This document shows, piece after piece, positions 34,023 to 42,727 of a stretch of 54,926 nt of DNA. The translations under genes were made by a program, and so were the position numbers. Each line of letters starts with the position of its first letter. Position 1 is the first letter of the stretch. The notes under the pieces were generated by a model. It saw only the letters and a program-made list of their open reading frames with translations, was not told the origin of the DNA and made no database searches. The stretch lies in contig KI547167.1 in assembly GCA_000497835.1 (NCBI GenBank), positions 517,333 through 572,258 on the forward strand, given 5' to 3'. The stretch comes from a gamma proteobacterium L18. Lineage in GTDB: Bacteria; Pseudomonadota; Gammaproteobacteria; Pseudomonadales; Pseudomonadaceae.

Positions 34023-35699
34023 CTAAAAGTTCACGCCTAGTGTCAACGAAAGATAATCACGGTCTTTCAAAGTATTATAGTTCCCGCCGAAAAAATCGGT
34101 GTAAGCCAGGCTCGCGCTGTAGAGCTGTTGGAAGTTCGCAGCCACCCCCAGCGTCAGTGACTTGGCTCCCTGATTGAACAGGCCATTGGGGCCGTAACCC
34201 GTGACGTCATGAGACCAGGCCAGGCTTGGCTTGAGGGCAACGCCCGGGAACACGTTGGCGTACTCCAGTTGCGCGCGAGCCCGATAGCCCCAGGCGTTGC
34301 TGGTGACGAAACCGTCATTGCCCGCCGTGCCAAATACCGCATCGCGGCCCAGGCGATCGTTGCTCGTGATGTCGTCCACATGCACCCAGGCAGCCTCGCC
34401 CACCAGTGACAGGCGCTCGGCGCCCAGCACCTCGTCAAAGTCCTGGCTCAGGCTACTCTGCAACTGCGTGATGGCCTTGCGCTCGTAGCCACTGTTGACC
34501 TGCCCCGATGGCCCGTAAAGCGCCTGGGTCAGATCCGCCAGGTTGCGTTGCACCGGCGCGTCAGGACGGTAGCTGAGCTCGCCGCGCCACGTGGCACCCG
34601 CGGCCAGCAGCGTGGAGAAACTGGCCCCGTATAACTGGATGTCCTGCGGGTATTGCAGGTTGTAGCTGCCGTCCAGCAACGTGGCATCAGCCGCCTGGCT
34701 GCCGGTGAGCGTGCCCAGCCCGGCGGGGACCCCTACACCATTGCGGGTCTGGATGAATGCCTGGCGACTGTGATAATTCATGAAGTAGAAGCCATAGTCG
34801 ACATCATCGACCTGCCAATGCAGCGCCGTCCCCCATTGGCCACCATCGCGGGCACGCTCGTCGTGGCCACGGGGCACCACCACGCCCTCATTGGTGACAA
34901 CGTAACCGGCGCCCTGCTGGGCCGGCAGCGTCGAGGCCACGGTAAAATTGCGGCTGCAGCCGCGTGCCGTAATGTCATCGGCAAAGTAGGTGCCGCAGTT
35001 TTCCGCCTGCGAGGCGTCCCACTGCAATTGGTAAAACGCGTCCAGGGTCAGGGCCTCGGTCAGGCTCTGGGACACGTAGAGCAAATTGGTAGGCAGTAGG
35101 CTGTCGCTGACCTTCTCGCCCGGCTGGTGCAGGGTGGACAGGTCCACCGGGTTGATGCTGTTGATCGAGTTGCCGATGAACACGCTTTCACCCCAGTTCA
35201 CCACTTGGCGCCCCACGCGGACGGTGCCCGGCTGATCGGCCACGCTGTAATGGTGGTAGACGTAAGCGTCCAGCCACTGCCCTCCGGCGGCCCGGGCCCC
35301 CTCTTCGCGTCCCTGGTCACTGATGGATTTGAACCGCTGGCTGCCATCCTGCTCGGCGAAGTCATACCAATAGCGACCGCGCACGTACACGCCGCTGTCA
35401 CCGTATGTGAGGGTCAGCGCATGCTCGCCCTGCAGGCGCTTGGAAAACGTTTGGCCGGCCTTGAAGTTCAGGCGCCCATCGTCGCTCAGGCTGGAATGGC
35501 CGCTGCCGCCATGACTGGCACCCACCAGGCGCTGGTCGGGGTTGCGCAGCCCCCAGTCGGTGGTAAAGCTCAAGGTGGTGTCGAATTGCCCCTCCACGTC
35601 ACCGACGTTGAACGGCAGCGCTTGCGCCGTGCCGCACGCTGCGGCGGCAACACTGAAAGCGAGGGAAAGTGCTTTGAACGGCGGTTGTTTTGGCAGCAT
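34023..35699 (-). CDS. DUF1302 outer-membrane protein
   Basis: The 558-residue protein has a Sec signal peptide (MLPKQPPFKALSLAFSVAAAACGTAQA, cleavage after AQA) and a beta-barrel-like body with alternating aromatic strands, ending in F as outer-membrane barrels do (LSLTLGVNF). Motifs such as RVGRQVVNWGESVFIGNSINSINPVDL fit DUF1302 proteins. These often accompany DUF1329 lipoproteins and hydrophobic-compound or esterase export systems, but no DUF1329 gene is next to it. It is monocistronic. Confidence 0.85.
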   Translation of the reverse strand: MLPKQPPFKALSLAFSVAAAACGTAQALPFNVGDVEGQFDTTLSFTTDWGLRNPDQRLVGASHGGSGHSSLSDDGRLNFKAGQTFSKRLQGEHALTLTYGDSGVYVRGRYWYDFAEQDGSQRFKSISDQGREEGARAAGGQWLDAYVYHHYSVADQPGTVRVGRQVVNWGESVFIGNSINSINPVDLSTLHQPGEKVSDSLLPTNLLYVSQSLTEALTLDAFYQLQWDASQAENCGTYFADDITARGCSRNFTVASTLPAQQGAGYVVTNEGVVVPRGHDERARDGGQWGTALHWQVDDVDYGFYFMNYHSRQAFIQTRNGVGVPAGLGTLTGSQAADATLLDGSYNLQYPQDIQLYGASFSTLLAAGATWRGELSYRPDAPVQRNLADLTQALYGPSGQVNSGYERKAITQLQSSLSQDFDEVLGAERLSLVGEAAWVHVDDITSNDRLGRDAVFGTAGNDGFVTSNAWGYRARAQLEYANVFPGVALKPSLAWSHDVTGYGPNGLFNQGAKSLTLGVAANFQQLYSASLAYTDFFGGNYNTLKDRDYLSLTLGVNF

Positions 35700-35931
35700 G
35701 ACAGGACTATTACAGTGGCGGTAATAGTCATTGTCGCAAACTGCTATTTTTCAGGCTACAACCAGGGCTTATTATTTATTCAGTCGCCTAGGGAACTAAC
35801 CCGAACCCCAAGGGTTAATGATGAATTAATCTTCATTGTGTATTGTCCGATGCAGATCCCCGGCCTGCCTGGCCTGGCGACACCCTGTTCACTGACGTTG
35901 ATTTGAAGCTCCTTGATCGAACGTCTTATTT
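35700..35931 (+). other. Non-coding spacer before a strong terminator (sRNA candidate)
   Basis: No convincing ORF reads into the strong plus-strand terminator at 35932-35958, yet a terminator implies a transcript. The DUF1302 gene leaves in the other direction. The AT-rich stretch at 35740-35850 could hold a promoter, and the block at 35850-35931 looks structured (CCCCGGCCTGCCTGGCCTGG). An independent small RNA of roughly 100-150 nt is possible; the promoter was not identified. Confidence 0.3.
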
Positions 35932-35958
35932 GGCCGCTGTTTTACAGCGGCCTTTTTT
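35932..35958 (+). terminator. Rho-independent terminator
   Basis: GGCCGCTG-TTTTA-CAGCGGCC followed by TTTTTT: a perfect 8-bp GC-rich stem with a T6 tail on the plus strand. Confidence 0.88.
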
Positions 35959-35971
35959 ATGCCTGCGATGT

Positions 35972-36062
35972 GTAGCCGCAGCAGGCAGGCGGCGCTGGCC
36001 ATTTGCCGTACTGACGATCTGCAATGTATACGAGGGCTAGCGCAGCCTTGCGCAGCGGCTAC
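35972..36062. repeat. REP palindrome (GTAGCCGC type), copy 3
   Basis: GTAGCCGCAGCAGGCAGGCGGCGCTGGCC is mirrored imperfectly by GGGCTAGCGCAGCCTTGCGCAGCGGCTAC. Its right end (GGCTAC) contains the stop codon (36059-36061) of the neighbouring SDR gene. Confidence 0.75.
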
Positions 36063-36988
36063 AAGTTGCTAGTACTACCGTGCTGATATTTTTGCAGGTT
36101 ATTCATCATTTCCCGCAGGGCTTCAATATTATCGGCAGGGTGAACGGCCTGTTCAAAGTTGCCGATATTCGCCCACTCTTTTGCAATATCTTCCACACTC
36201 ATGCCGCGGTGTGGATCGAAACCCACGCCAAGGCTGCGCTCCCAACGTACTTTGCCCACCCAGCCGCCACCCACTTCATACAAGCCACCGCTGTCCAGGC
36301 ATTGCTCGCTGCCCAGGTAAACCACCAGTGGGCTGACCAATTCGGGCTTCAGCAAGCCGAACACCTCCGGCGGCATCAGCCCCTCGGTCATGCGGGTACC
36401 GCCGGTGGGGGCAATGGCGTTGACCAGGATGTTGTGCCGCCGGCCTTCCAGTGCCAGTGTGCGCGTAAGGCCGTAGAGACCCAACTTGGCCATGGCGTAG
36501 TTCGACTGGCCGAAGTTGCCATAGATGCCCGAGGTGGATGAGGTGAAGATGACCCGCCCGAAGTTCTGTTCGCGCAAGTGCGGCCAGGCAGCATGGGTCA
36601 GCTTGTAGGCGCCCTCGACATGCACTTGGTACACCTGCTGCCAGTCACTGTCCTCCATCTTGTGGAAGGACTTGTCGCGCAGGATACCGGCATTGTTGAC
36701 CAGTACGTCCACGCGCCCGAAGGTGTCCAAGGCCTGCTGGACGATCTTTTCACCCTCGGTGACCGATTCGTGGCTGGCGATGGCCGTGCCCCCCTCCTCG
36801 CGTATCTGCGCCACCACGCGATCCGCAGCCGAGGCATTGGCGCCGTCGCCATGGGTGGAGCCACCCAGGTCATTGACGATCACGCGGGCGCCGTGCCGGG
36901 CGAACAGCAAGGCGTGGGCCCGGCCCAGCCCGCCGCCGGCGCCGGTGACGATCACTACTTTATCTTCGAAACGAACGGCGTCGCTCAT
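36059..36988 (-). CDS. SDR of the peroxisomal MFE-2/HSD17B4 type
   Basis: The 309-residue protein has TGAGGGLGRAHALLFARHGARVIVNDLGG, a TGxxxGxG site ending in the NAD-preferring Asp. The NNAGILRDKSFHKM and SNYAMAKLG (Tyr, Lys) motifs and the longer C-terminal part resemble the 3-hydroxyacyl-CoA dehydrogenase domain of multifunctional enzyme type 2. It probably oxidises a 3-hydroxyacyl-CoA. The usual MaoC-like hydratase domain is absent. Its last codons and stop run into a REP element. Confidence 0.85.
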   Translation of the reverse strand: MSDAVRFEDKVVIVTGAGGGLGRAHALLFARHGARVIVNDLGGSTHGDGANASAADRVVAQIREEGGTAIASHESVTEGEKIVQQALDTFGRVDVLVNNAGILRDKSFHKMEDSDWQQVYQVHVEGAYKLTHAAWPHLREQNFGRVIFTSSTSGIYGNFGQSNYAMAKLGLYGLTRTLALEGRRHNILVNAIAPTGGTRMTEGLMPPEVFGLLKPELVSPLVVYLGSEQCLDSGGLYEVGGGWVGKVRWERSLGVGFDPHRGMSVEDIAKEWANIGNFEQAVHPADNIEALREMMNNLQKYQHGSTSNL

Positions 36989-37117
36989 GGCACAACTCCT
37001 GGCAGCACATTGGTCATGTGGGCAGTGTCGTGTACGGGCGTACCAGTCACAATAAAGTCAGCCCTGCCTGAATACGTCCCGATAAGGCAGGGGGATTATC
37101 CATCCCCCTTCAGCGCA

Positions 37118-38125
37118 TCAGCAGCACAGGCGCTGACGGGCCTGGGCCTGCAGGCGGTTGCGGAAGTCCAGGTAATGCCGCAACACCAGCACGGGTGCCT
37201 CGGTGTGGGGATAGTGGCCAATATCGGTCAGCAGCACGGTGTCGCCGCGGTAAATCAATTCGCGGTATCGGGCCGCCATATGCCGGCCGCACACGGGGTC
37301 GAGCACGCCATTGATGAAACGCATGGGCACACCGGCATGCTGCATGGCCGTGACCCAGCGATCACGCTGCCGGTGCCGCTCGGCCAGGGAGCCGGCCAGC
37401 CGATGCAGTACGCGGGTGCCTTGGTTGGCGCTGATCAGGCTCCAGCCGTCGTCCAGGGCGCTTTCGCTGGGGCGAGTGTGAGGCCCGTATATCTGCAGCG
37501 CGCTGTTGACCAGCGAATCGCGGCTGAATGCGCGGCTGACCAGCCAGCCAAGCGGGCTGGTCAGCAGTTTATGGATGAGCAGGGTGCGATGCGCTTCGGG
37601 GAACAGACCTCCGTTGAGGAACACGCAACTGGCAATGCGTGCCTGACCCTGCTGGTGCCGGGCCAGCAATTCCTGGGCGACGCTATCGCCGTAGTCATGG
37701 GCCAACACATGCACAGGCTCGGCAATGCCCAGATGCGCCAGCAAGGCCTGCTGCAAGTCGGCCTGTTCGATCAGGCTGTAATCATGGTGTCGTGGCTTGC
37801 TGGAGTCGCCGAACCCCAGCATGTCACAGGCAATCAGCCGGTAGCGCTGGGACAGCGGTTGCCACAGGTAGTGCCAGTCCCAACTGGCGGTGGGGAAGCC
37901 GTGCAGCAACAGCAGGGGCTCGCCCCGTCCTGCCACCCAGTAGCGGATCTCATGGCCGTGAAAATCGAAACTCTGGGCTCGGGTGCGCCATACCCGCAGG
38001 GGGATCTCGGTCAGTGAAGTGATCGAACGCGCAGCCAGCTGCGGCCCGGCAACCGGCACTGCGCGGGGGAAACGAGAGGTGGCGTCACGAACGACGGCTG
38101 TCGATGGAACCTGAACTGTGGTCAC
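37118..38125 (-). CDS. Alpha/beta hydrolase with Asp nucleophile
   Basis: The 335-residue protein has LLLLHGFPTASWDWHYLW (oxyanion region), LIACDMLGFGDSSKP, and the nucleophile elbow HDYGDSVA, where the nucleophile is Asp as in epoxide hydrolases and haloalkane dehalogenases. The acid is Asp in GVLDPVCG and the base is His in IGHYPHTE. The extended N-terminus (about 50 residues) has no clear signal peptide. Epoxide hydrolase is the more likely activity, but the cap-domain residues were not resolved. Confidence 0.82.
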   Translation of the reverse strand: MTTVQVPSTAVVRDATSRFPRAVPVAGPQLAARSITSLTEIPLRVWRTRAQSFDFHGHEIRYWVAGRGEPLLLLHGFPTASWDWHYLWQPLSQRYRLIACDMLGFGDSSKPRHHDYSLIEQADLQQALLAHLGIAEPVHVLAHDYGDSVAQELLARHQQGQARIASCVFLNGGLFPEAHRTLLIHKLLTSPLGWLVSRAFSRDSLVNSALQIYGPHTRPSESALDDGWSLISANQGTRVLHRLAGSLAERHRQRDRWVTAMQHAGVPMRFINGVLDPVCGRHMAARYRELIYRGDTVLLTDIGHYPHTEAPVLVLRHYLDFRNRLQAQARQRLCC

Positions 38126-38261
38126 GGTGATTACCTCGGCACTGGCTCGTGCTCTCCTGGCAGGAGTCTACTCAGGCGCCGGAGCGGAGGTAATTGCGTT
38201 GGCAGCCAGCTTATTGGCCTTGCGAGTCACCTGTAAAATCAAGCAGATATGGATCCACGAT

Positions 38262-38720
38262 TCAGGCGGCTTGCAGGCGGGTGATCAGTTCCGCCAGCCA
38301 AGGCTCGGCATCCGATTCAGGGGTTACCGACTCACTGGCATCCAGGCGCAGCATGCCCTGGACCTCGTTCACGCCCAATTCAGCGAACAATTCGCGGATC
38401 TGCTCGCCACCGCCACAGAAGGTATCGCCGTAGCTGGCGTCACCCAGACCGATCACCGCACCCGGCAAACCGCGCAATTGCGCCGGCAGACGATCACGCA
38501 GTTCGGCATAGAGTGGTAGCAGGTTGTCCGGCAGTTCCCCCATGCCTGTGGTCGAGGTCACGGCCAACAGGGCCTGGGGGGCACTGGCCAGCAGCTCGTC
38601 AAGGCTGGCACGCGGGTTGTACCAGGTATCGAAACCGGCGGCGTCGAGCAGGGTCTTGGCGTGGCGCGCCACTTCTTCAGAGGTGCCGTACACGGAGCCG
38701 GACAGGATGACGACTTTCAT
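38262..38720 (-). CDS. Flavodoxin (MioC-like)
   Basis: The 152-residue protein has the FMN phosphate loop SGSVYGTSEEVARHA, then STTGMGELPDN and GLGDASYGDTFCGGGEQIRELF, as in MioC/YqcA flavodoxins. It is an FMN electron carrier in the cytoplasm. It is monocistronic, and it is divergent from the LOV photoreceptor gene. Confidence 0.9.
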   Translation of the reverse strand: MKVVILSGSVYGTSEEVARHAKTLLDAAGFDTWYNPRASLDELLASAPQALLAVTSTTGMGELPDNLLPLYAELRDRLPAQLRGLPGAVIGLGDASYGDTFCGGGEQIRELFAELGVNEVQGMLRLDASESVTPESDAEPWLAELITRLQAA

Positions 38721-38878
38721 TGGCAGAGGAGTCCTGGACAGGTCAAAACGCCGATAATAACAGGCCAGGCAAGGCGCCGCTGGTCAGCACGAAATGGCCA
38801 TATGCCACACGCGGGGATGTGCCAACGCTGCCGATCCTCTAGAATAGAGGCCTGGACTGCCGTGGAACTGCCTTCAAC

Positions 38879-39337
38879 ATGATCAACGCCAAGCTGTTAC
38901 AACGGATGTTGGACGCCTCCAATGATGGAATCGTCGTGGCCGAGCAAGAAGGCGAGGACAATATCCTCATCTACGTAAACCCTGCGTTCGAACGCCTGAC
39001 CGGCTACACCTCCAACGAAATCCTCTATCAGGATTGCCGCTTCCTGCAGAACGGCGAGCGTGACGAGACGGCACTGGCGTTGATCCGCCAGGCCATCGAC
39101 AGCGGTCAGCCTTGCCGCCAGCGCCTGCGCAACTTCCGCAAGGACGGCACGGCGTTCTGGAACGAGCTGTCGATCACCCCGGTGTACAACGAGGCCGACA
39201 AGCTGACGTACTTCATCGGCATTCAAAAAGATGTCACCGAACAAGTCGAAGCGCAGCAGGAAGTGGACGAGCTGAAACGACAGCTTGAGCAAGCACAGTC
39301 GCGCATACGTGCTCTGGAAAACGACCAACGGCCGTAA
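38879..39337 (+). CDS. Short LOV blue-light photoreceptor (SB1-LOV-like)
   Basis: The 152-residue protein is a single PAS/LOV domain with short flanking helices. The flavin-binding signature is YQDCRFLQ with the photoactive Cys53; further LOV residues are in RNFRKDGTAFWNELSITPV and YFIGIQKDVTEQ. The sequence reads very like P. putida SB1-LOV, which also has Asp before the Cys and lacks an effector domain. The C-terminal helix (EVDELKRQLEQAQSRIRALEN) is a coiled coil for dimerisation and signal output. It lies near a LitR-like regulator, its likely partner. No clear Shine-Dalgarno sequence is visible. Confidence 0.93.
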   Translation: MINAKLLQRMLDASNDGIVVAEQEGEDNILIYVNPAFERLTGYTSNEILYQDCRFLQNGERDETALALIRQAIDSGQPCRQRLRNFRKDGTAFWNELSITPVYNEADKLTYFIGIQKDVTEQVEAQQEVDELKRQLEQAQSRIRALENDQRP

Positions 39338-39399
39338 CAAAGCACGTTTCTTGCTGTCTACTGCCAGACCCTAGTATTTCTCTGCCCCAGAGCACGATC

Positions 39400-40005
39400 A
39401 TGCCAGTTGATGCCCTCCTTACCCAGGATGAGCTGGATTTCATTCGCACCATGCAGCACAACCCGCAGCTTAACGTGCGTGATACCACGGCGAGCCTGCT
39501 GGTCAATGGCGGCACGCAGATCCGTGACTTGCTGACGCGCCTGGTGGCCAACGAGCAGGTGACCATCCAGGCCCAGTTCGAAAACCAGCAGATGAGCTTC
39601 CCGCTGCAATTGGTGGAAGATGAATTCCATGCCGTGCACCTCAAGCTGGGGGCACCGAGCATTTTTGAAGACGGCCCCATGGTGCGTCCATGGCGCTTGT
39701 CGCTGGACGAGCCGGTGGTGCTGGAAGACAACCTGGGCCGCATGAGCGGCCTGCAGGTGCGGGAGATTTCCTTCAAGGGTGTGCTGCTGGAAACCCGCAA
39801 CGGCCGCAAGCCGCCGCAACGCTTCTCACTGTGGTTCAACCCGCCTGGCCATGAACCCATGCCGTTGCGCGGTACATTGCAGCGCAAGACCGAGCAGGGT
39901 CACTACGCCTACCACCTGAGCGAATCCAACCCGCAGGACACCGAGCGCCTGCGCCAGTACATCCTGGCCCAGCATCGTCGCGAACACCCGCAATTCCACG
40001 CCTGA
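39400..40005 (+). CDS. PilZ/YcgR-like protein of uncertain function
   Basis: The 201-residue soluble protein has an N-terminal YcgR-like domain (about 1-100: NVRDTTASLLVNGGTQIRDLLTRLVANEQVTIQAQFENQQMSFPLQLVE) and a C-terminal beta-barrel-like part with VREISFKGVLLE, which recalls the second PilZ motif. The RxxxR c-di-GMP motif is not obvious; the nearest candidate is the loop MVRPWRLSL. It may be a degenerate PilZ protein. It follows the LOV gene by 62 bp on the same strand, so the two may be cotranscribed. Confidence 0.6.
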   Translation: MPVDALLTQDELDFIRTMQHNPQLNVRDTTASLLVNGGTQIRDLLTRLVANEQVTIQAQFENQQMSFPLQLVEDEFHAVHLKLGAPSIFEDGPMVRPWRLSLDEPVVLEDNLGRMSGLQVREISFKGVLLETRNGRKPPQRFSLWFNPPGHEPMPLRGTLQRKTEQGHYAYHLSESNPQDTERLRQYILAQHRREHPQFHA

Positions 40006-40012
40006 GCCTGGC

Positions 40013-40966
40013 TCAAGTATCCAGGTGGCCCGCCAGGTATTGCTGCAGCCGACGCTGCATCAAGCGCCCGTCGCTGCCCAGGCACACCAGCTCAGTACCC
40101 ACCAGCGCATCCTGCAGCAGGTCGCTGGCATCGCCGGCGATCATCAGCGGGCAATCCAGGGTCAAGCCCAGCTTGCGCAGGCGCTTGGGCGTATCGGCAG
40201 CAGGCGGGTGGTTGGAAAACAGCACCATGGCCTGGGGCGCCAGCTTGTCGCAGACCAGGCTCAACTCTTCCAGCGGCTGCCCTACCGCCAGCACCTGCAC
40301 GGCGATATCGCTGCTGGCCATCAGCAAAGCGGCCACCAGCAACTCCAGTTCATGGCTCTGGCCCGGTACGGCGGCCACCAGCACGGTGCTCTCCTGGTTC
40401 TGGTTGCGTAGCAACTGCAGGCGTTGAAGGGTGCGTGCACGCAGGAAGCTGTCCAGCATCAGCCACTCGCTGGTCTGACCGAACGCCTCCTGGCGCAGCA
40501 AGAGTTGCTGCCACACCGGCATCAGTACGTCCTGGAACACCACCACCACGGGGTAGCTGGCGAACACCTGGCCGTACACCTGCTCCAGGCGGCGCTCATC
40601 GAAGGCTTGCACGGCGCGGCGCACCTGTTCCTGCCATTCGGCCCACTCGCCACTGACCGGGGGACGCTGCGCAGGCTCGGCCTGGACCTTGAGCGAACTG
40701 CTGCGCGCCAGGATCTTGCCCACCTTGCTCACTGCCACCCCGCGCTCGATCCAACCCAGGATGCTGCGCACCTCGTCGATGTCGGCCTGGGAGTACAGTC
40801 GATGCCCACTTTCAGTGCGCGTGGGCTGAATCAGCCCATAACGGCGCTCCCAGGCGCGCAACGTCACCGGGTTGATACCGGTCAGCCGTGCCACTTCGCG
40901 GATCGGAAACAGCTCCTGGCGCGAAGGGTCGCCGGCAGCTGGGAAGGCAGGATCGAAATCGGACAT
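40013..40966 (-). CDS. MerR-family regulator with B12-binding-like domain (LitR/PplR type)
   Basis: The ATG at 40966 gives 317 residues. The N-terminus is a MerR winged helix (FPIREVARLTGINPVTLRAWERRYGLIQPTRTESGHRLYSQADIDEV). The rest is a helical plus Rossmann-like cobalamin-binding-type domain (VYGQVFASYPVVVVFQDVLMPVWQQL, VLVAAVPGQSHELELLVAALLMASSDIAVQVLAVGQPLEEL). The E/DxHxxG cobalamin signature is replaced by GQSHELE, as expected for class II LitR proteins, which act with a LOV protein instead of B12. It probably represses light-induced genes nearby. Confidence 0.85.
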   Translation of the reverse strand: MSDFDPAFPAAGDPSRQELFPIREVARLTGINPVTLRAWERRYGLIQPTRTESGHRLYSQADIDEVRSILGWIERGVAVSKVGKILARSSSLKVQAEPAQRPPVSGEWAEWQEQVRRAVQAFDERRLEQVYGQVFASYPVVVVFQDVLMPVWQQLLLRQEAFGQTSEWLMLDSFLRARTLQRLQLLRNQNQESTVLVAAVPGQSHELELLVAALLMASSDIAVQVLAVGQPLEELSLVCDKLAPQAMVLFSNHPPAADTPKRLRKLGLTLDCPLMIAGDASDLLQDALVGTELVCLGSDGRLMQRRLQQYLAGHLDT

Positions 40967-41186
40967 CGTTCGGTTCGCCGAGGGCCTGGGGGTGAGCGAC
41001 GCATTGTAACGCGCTTGGCACTCCAGACCCAATGGGGCAAAAAAACTGGCGCCAGCGAAACAGCGCTGACTTATTGGGGGGGGAACCGGGAATAATCCTT
41101 GCTTGATATTTCATGCAGGCCACCATCCCGGTCTGCATCAAGAGGCGTGCCCTACCCGGGAGGCCCGTTTTGCACGGAGATACACA

Positions 41187-41747
41187 ATGTCTACCCCACC
41201 CGTCACGCTGATGGTTGCGCGCCGTGTTGCCAATGGCCGCTACCAGGACCTGATCGCCTGGCTGCGCGAAGGCGAACAACTGGCCACCGACTTCCCCGGT
41301 TACCTGGGCTCGGGCGTACTCGCCCCGCCGCCCGGTGACGACGAATTCCAGATTATTTTCCGCTTCGCCGATGAAGCCACCCTGCACGCCTGGGAGCATT
41401 CGGCGTCGCGTGGTGCCTGGCTGAGCCGTGGCAGCGGCTTGTTTGCCCAACCCCATGAGCACCGGGTCAGCGGCATAGACGGCTGGTTCGGGGACACCGG
41501 GCATCAGCGCCCGCCGCGCTGGAAGCAGGCGGTAGCGATCTGGGTGGCGTTCTTTCCGGTGTCGTTGCTGTTCAACTTTGTGCTGGGGCCGCTGCTGGGC
41601 GAATTGAGCCTGGTGCCACGCATTCTGGTCAGCACCTTGGCGCTGACGCCGATCATGGTGTTCTTCTTCATTCCGCTGTCGACGCGGTTGTTGCACAACT
41701 GGCTGCACCCTGCGCCACCACGTCATTTGGCCGTGGCACCGCGCTGA
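41187..41747 (+). CDS. Antibiotic biosynthesis monooxygenase-type protein with membrane tail
   Basis: The ATG at 41187 has GGAGA upstream and gives 186 residues. The first 95 residues form a ferredoxin-like ABM fold (VTLMVARRVANGRYQDLIAWL, GYLGSGVLAPP, QIIFRFADEATLHAWEHS). Two membrane helices follow (AVAIWVAFFPVSLLFNFVLG; ILVSTLALTPIMVFFFIPLS). Such membrane-anchored ABM proteins are common but uncharacterised. It lies just before the pterin genes on the same strand. Confidence 0.82.
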   Translation: MSTPPVTLMVARRVANGRYQDLIAWLREGEQLATDFPGYLGSGVLAPPPGDDEFQIIFRFADEATLHAWEHSASRGAWLSRGSGLFAQPHEHRVSGIDGWFGDTGHQRPPRWKQAVAIWVAFFPVSLLFNFVLGPLLGELSLVPRILVSTLALTPIMVFFFIPLSTRLLHNWLHPAPPRHLAVAPR

Positions 41748-41751
41748 GGCC

Positions 41752-41920
41752 TTCCCGAGCTCCGCTCGGTCCCACACCTTTCGCGGCAGTGGTGCCATAA
41801 AGGCAAAGCACTCAGCCTTGATGGGCTCAGCAGGTCATTGGTAGTGCCACCCAAGGCTAAGCGCTTTGCATCACTGACACTCATGGCCCGGAAGGTGTGG
41901 GACCGAGCAAAGCTCGGGAA
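41752..41920. repeat. Composite inverted-repeat element (REP-like), copy 2
   Basis: TTCCCGAGCTCCGCTCGGTCC with CACACCTTTCG on the left mirrors CGGAAGGTGTGGGACCGAGC with AAAGCTCGGGAA on the right, around about 100 bp. Inside are AGTGCCACCCAAGGCTAA and GCTTTGCATCACTGACACTC, also present in the copy at 1-150. It lies directly upstream of the folM promoter. Confidence 0.7.
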
Positions 41921-41934
41921 ACAGGCAACTCGGT

Positions 41935-41962
41935 TTGTACATTGCCCCACCACTGGTATAAG
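41935..41962 (+). promoter_or_regulatory. Promoter candidate for folM-folE-folX
   Basis: TTGTAC at 41935-41940 and TATAAG at 41957-41962, 16 bp apart, resemble -35 and -10 boxes. The -35 box lies in TTTGTACA, a sequence resembling LitR/CarH-type operators. The 5' leader would be about 25 nt. This fits repression by the LitR-like regulator and release by light; not proven. Confidence 0.5.
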
Positions 41963-41993
41963 TTCGCGGTAGACACCTGCCGCGAGCCCCTGC

Positions 41994-42701
41994 ATGCCTT
42001 GCCCCGCCCCTATCCTGATCACCGGCGCCAGCCAGCGCGTCGGCCTGCACTGTGCCCGGCGACTGCTGGACGACGGCCAGCCCGTGATCGTCAGCTACCG
42101 CAGCGAGCGCGACAGCCTCACTGAACTGCGCAAACGCGGGGCCATCACCCTGTTTGGCGACTTCGACACCGAGGCCGGCATCCTCACGTTCATCGACACG
42201 CTGAAGAAACATACCGGTGCCCTGCGCGCCATCGTTCATAATGCTTCTTCATGGCAGGCCGAAACACCCGGCGAGGAAGCCCAGGCGTTCGCCCGGATGG
42301 TCAACGTGCACATGCTCGCCCCCTACCTGATCAACCTGCATTGCGCCGACCTGCTGCACGCCTGCGAAACGGCGGACATCGTCCACATCAGCGACGACGT
42401 CACACGCAAGGGCAGCAGCAAGCACATCGCCTATTGCGCCAGCAAAGCCGGGCTGGACAGCCTGACGCTGTCGTTTGCGGCCAAGTACGCGCCACGCATC
42501 AAGGTAAACGGCATCGCCCCGGCGCTGCTGATGTTCAATGAACACGACGACGCGGCGTACCGCGCCAAGACCCTGGCCAAGTCGGCCATGGGCATCGAGC
42601 CGGGCCCCGAGGTGGTGTACCAGAGCCTGCGCTACCTGTTCGATAACCCCTATGTCACCGGCACTACCTTGACCGTCAACGGCGGCCGGCACGTAAAATA
42701 A
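41994..42701 (+). CDS. folM: Dihydromonapterin reductase
   Basis: The 235-residue SDR has [27 protein letters not shown] (NADPH site with Arg instead of the usual GxG pattern, as in FolM/PTR1), HNASSWQAE in place of NNAG, and YCASKAGLD. FolM reduces dihydromonapterin to tetrahydromonapterin, the pterin cofactor of phenylalanine hydroxylase in Pseudomonas, and has weak dihydrofolate reductase activity. It heads a run folM-folE-folX that makes exactly this cofactor. Confidence 0.92.
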   Translation: MPCPAPILITGASQRVGLHCARRLLDDGQPVIVSYRSERDSLTELRKRGAITLFGDFDTEAGILTFIDTLKKHTGALRAIVHNASSWQAETPGEEAQAFARMVNVHMLAPYLINLHCADLLHACETADIVHISDDVTRKGSSKHIAYCASKAGLDSLTLSFAAKYAPRIKVNGIAPALLMFNEHDDAAYRAKTLAKSAMGIEPGPEVVYQSLRYLFDNPYVTGTTLTVNGGRHVK

Positions 42702-42727
42702 GCGCATCGCGCGAGGATGTAGCCTTC

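Noticed and set aside
35843..36040. Small ORF across the 35932 terminator
   Set aside because: It reads through a clear terminator and into a REP; no ribosome binding site or family pattern.
37089..37109. AGGGGGAT-TATCC-ATCCCCCT hairpin after the alpha/beta hydrolase as terminator
   Set aside because: The stem is good, but there is no T tract on either strand; left uncalled.
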